DNA of 64,000 nt from VXYL01 sp965199945. Its GTDB lineage: Bacteria > Pseudomonadota > Gammaproteobacteria > Pseudomonadales > Azotimanducaceae. The stretch spans positions 3,038,001-3,102,000 of the forward strand of contig OZ241354.1 in NCBI GenBank assembly GCA_965199945.1, given 5' to 3'. Shown in pieces: positions 63,612 through 64,000 of the stretch (position 1 is its first letter; every line of letters starts with the position of its first letter). The translations under genes were made by a program, and so were the position numbers. The notes beneath the pieces were generated by a model. It saw nothing but the letters and a program-made list of their open reading frames with translations, was not told the DNA's origin and did no database searches.

Positions 63612-64000
63612 CGAGTGAGGCGACGCAAACCGTCTTCGTCGTAGACGACGACGCCGCGCTGCGGGACGCCTTGGCGACGCTGCTCGAGGCCGAAGGCTGG
63701 GCGTGCGAGACGTGTGCCGACGCCGCCGCGTTCCTGGCCAAGCTCGGCGACTGGTCGCCAGCGGATTGCGGCTGTGTCGTCCTCGACGTGCTCATGCCGG
63801 GCGAGAGCGGCTTCGACGTGCAGGCGCATCTCAACGCCCGCCGCATCGACATGCCCGTCATCTTCATCACCGGCTACGGCGACGTGCCCGCCGCGGTGCG
63901 CGCCATGAAGGGCGGCGCCGTGGACTTCCTCACCAAGCCCTTCGACGTCCAAGCGCTCTTGCAGCAAATCCGCGCCGCCTTGCAGGCGAACACGGAACGC
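63608..64000 (+). CDS. FixJ-like response regulator, 3' end cut by window edge
   Basis: From ATG 63608 the frame is open to the window edge (131 residues seen). The receiver domain has VFVVDDDAALRDAL, the phospho-acceptor in CVVLDVLMPG (D60), FITGYGDVPAAVRAMK and FLTKPFD, the FixJ/NarL-type pattern; a LuxR-type DNA-binding domain is expected beyond the edge. It is coupled to the preceding kinase and forms a two-component pair. Confidence 0.88.
   Translation, partial: MTSEATQTVFVVDDDAALRDALATLLEAEGWACETCADAAAFLAKLGDWSPADCGCVVLDVLMPGESGFDVQAHLNARRIDMPVIFITGYGDVPAAVRAMKGGAVDFLTKPFDVQALLQQIRAALQANTER

Overview
The window is GC-rich, gene-dense chromosomal DNA from a gammaproteobacterium. The minus-strand order recA-recX-alaS-lysC-csrA (20.2-26.3 kb), with mutS divergent from recA, is the arrangement known from Pseudomonas-like gammaproteobacteria. 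A cNOR-type nitric oxide reductase, FdxA, SmpB and an EnvZ-like kinase agree with this. An ankyrin protein, a giant modular secreted protein and many toxin-antitoxin and restriction genes suggest an environmental or host-associated lineage; that is inference. No tRNA, rRNA or CRISPR array was recognised.

Layout. 0-5.5 kb is a minus-strand accessory block: a MNT-type nucleotidyltransferase, a HicB-like partial antitoxin, a type II restriction endonuclease and C5 cytosine methyltransferase, debris (a transposase remnant and a copy of a piece of pepF), an unknown helical protein, and a hicA-hicB operon whose HicB carries a nuclease-like domain in place of its DNA-binding domain. 5.7-20 kb is mostly housekeeping: oligoendopeptidase F, a DUF3604 protein, a HIT protein, a sensor kinase, a hydrolase, a DUF5916 outer-membrane-type protein, a VOC protein, an ankyrin protein, a Na+-dependent transporter and smpB. 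20-29 kb is the recombination/repair/translation core. 29-36 kb holds ferredoxin, glucokinase, a peptide-binding protein, a Uma2 nuclease-like protein, ThuA and an arylsulfotransferase. 35.9-46.0 kb is one giant gene for a repeat-built secreted protein with a 17-base poly-C run at its 5' end. 46-53.5 kb holds small metabolic and unknown genes, including a tandem pair of PQQ-type sugar dehydrogenases. 53.6-56.4 kb is a nitric oxide reductase cluster. 56.6-62.4 kb is a second accessory island rich in toxin-antitoxin genes (RES/Xre-like, two PIN toxins, Phd), with a PcfJ-like gene and shared palindromic promoter boxes. The window ends in a FixL/FixJ-type two-component pair, the regulator cut by the window edge.

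The most interesting signals are: (1) the HicA / HicB-nuclease fusion operon and its relation to the neighbouring R-M genes, both flanked by duplicated fragments; (2) the poly-C tract at the start of the giant gene, a candidate phase switch; (3) a near-identical 17-bp palindromic box upstream of two neighbouring accessory genes. All coordinates come from reading the sequence; family assignments rest on recognised motifs and no database search was run.
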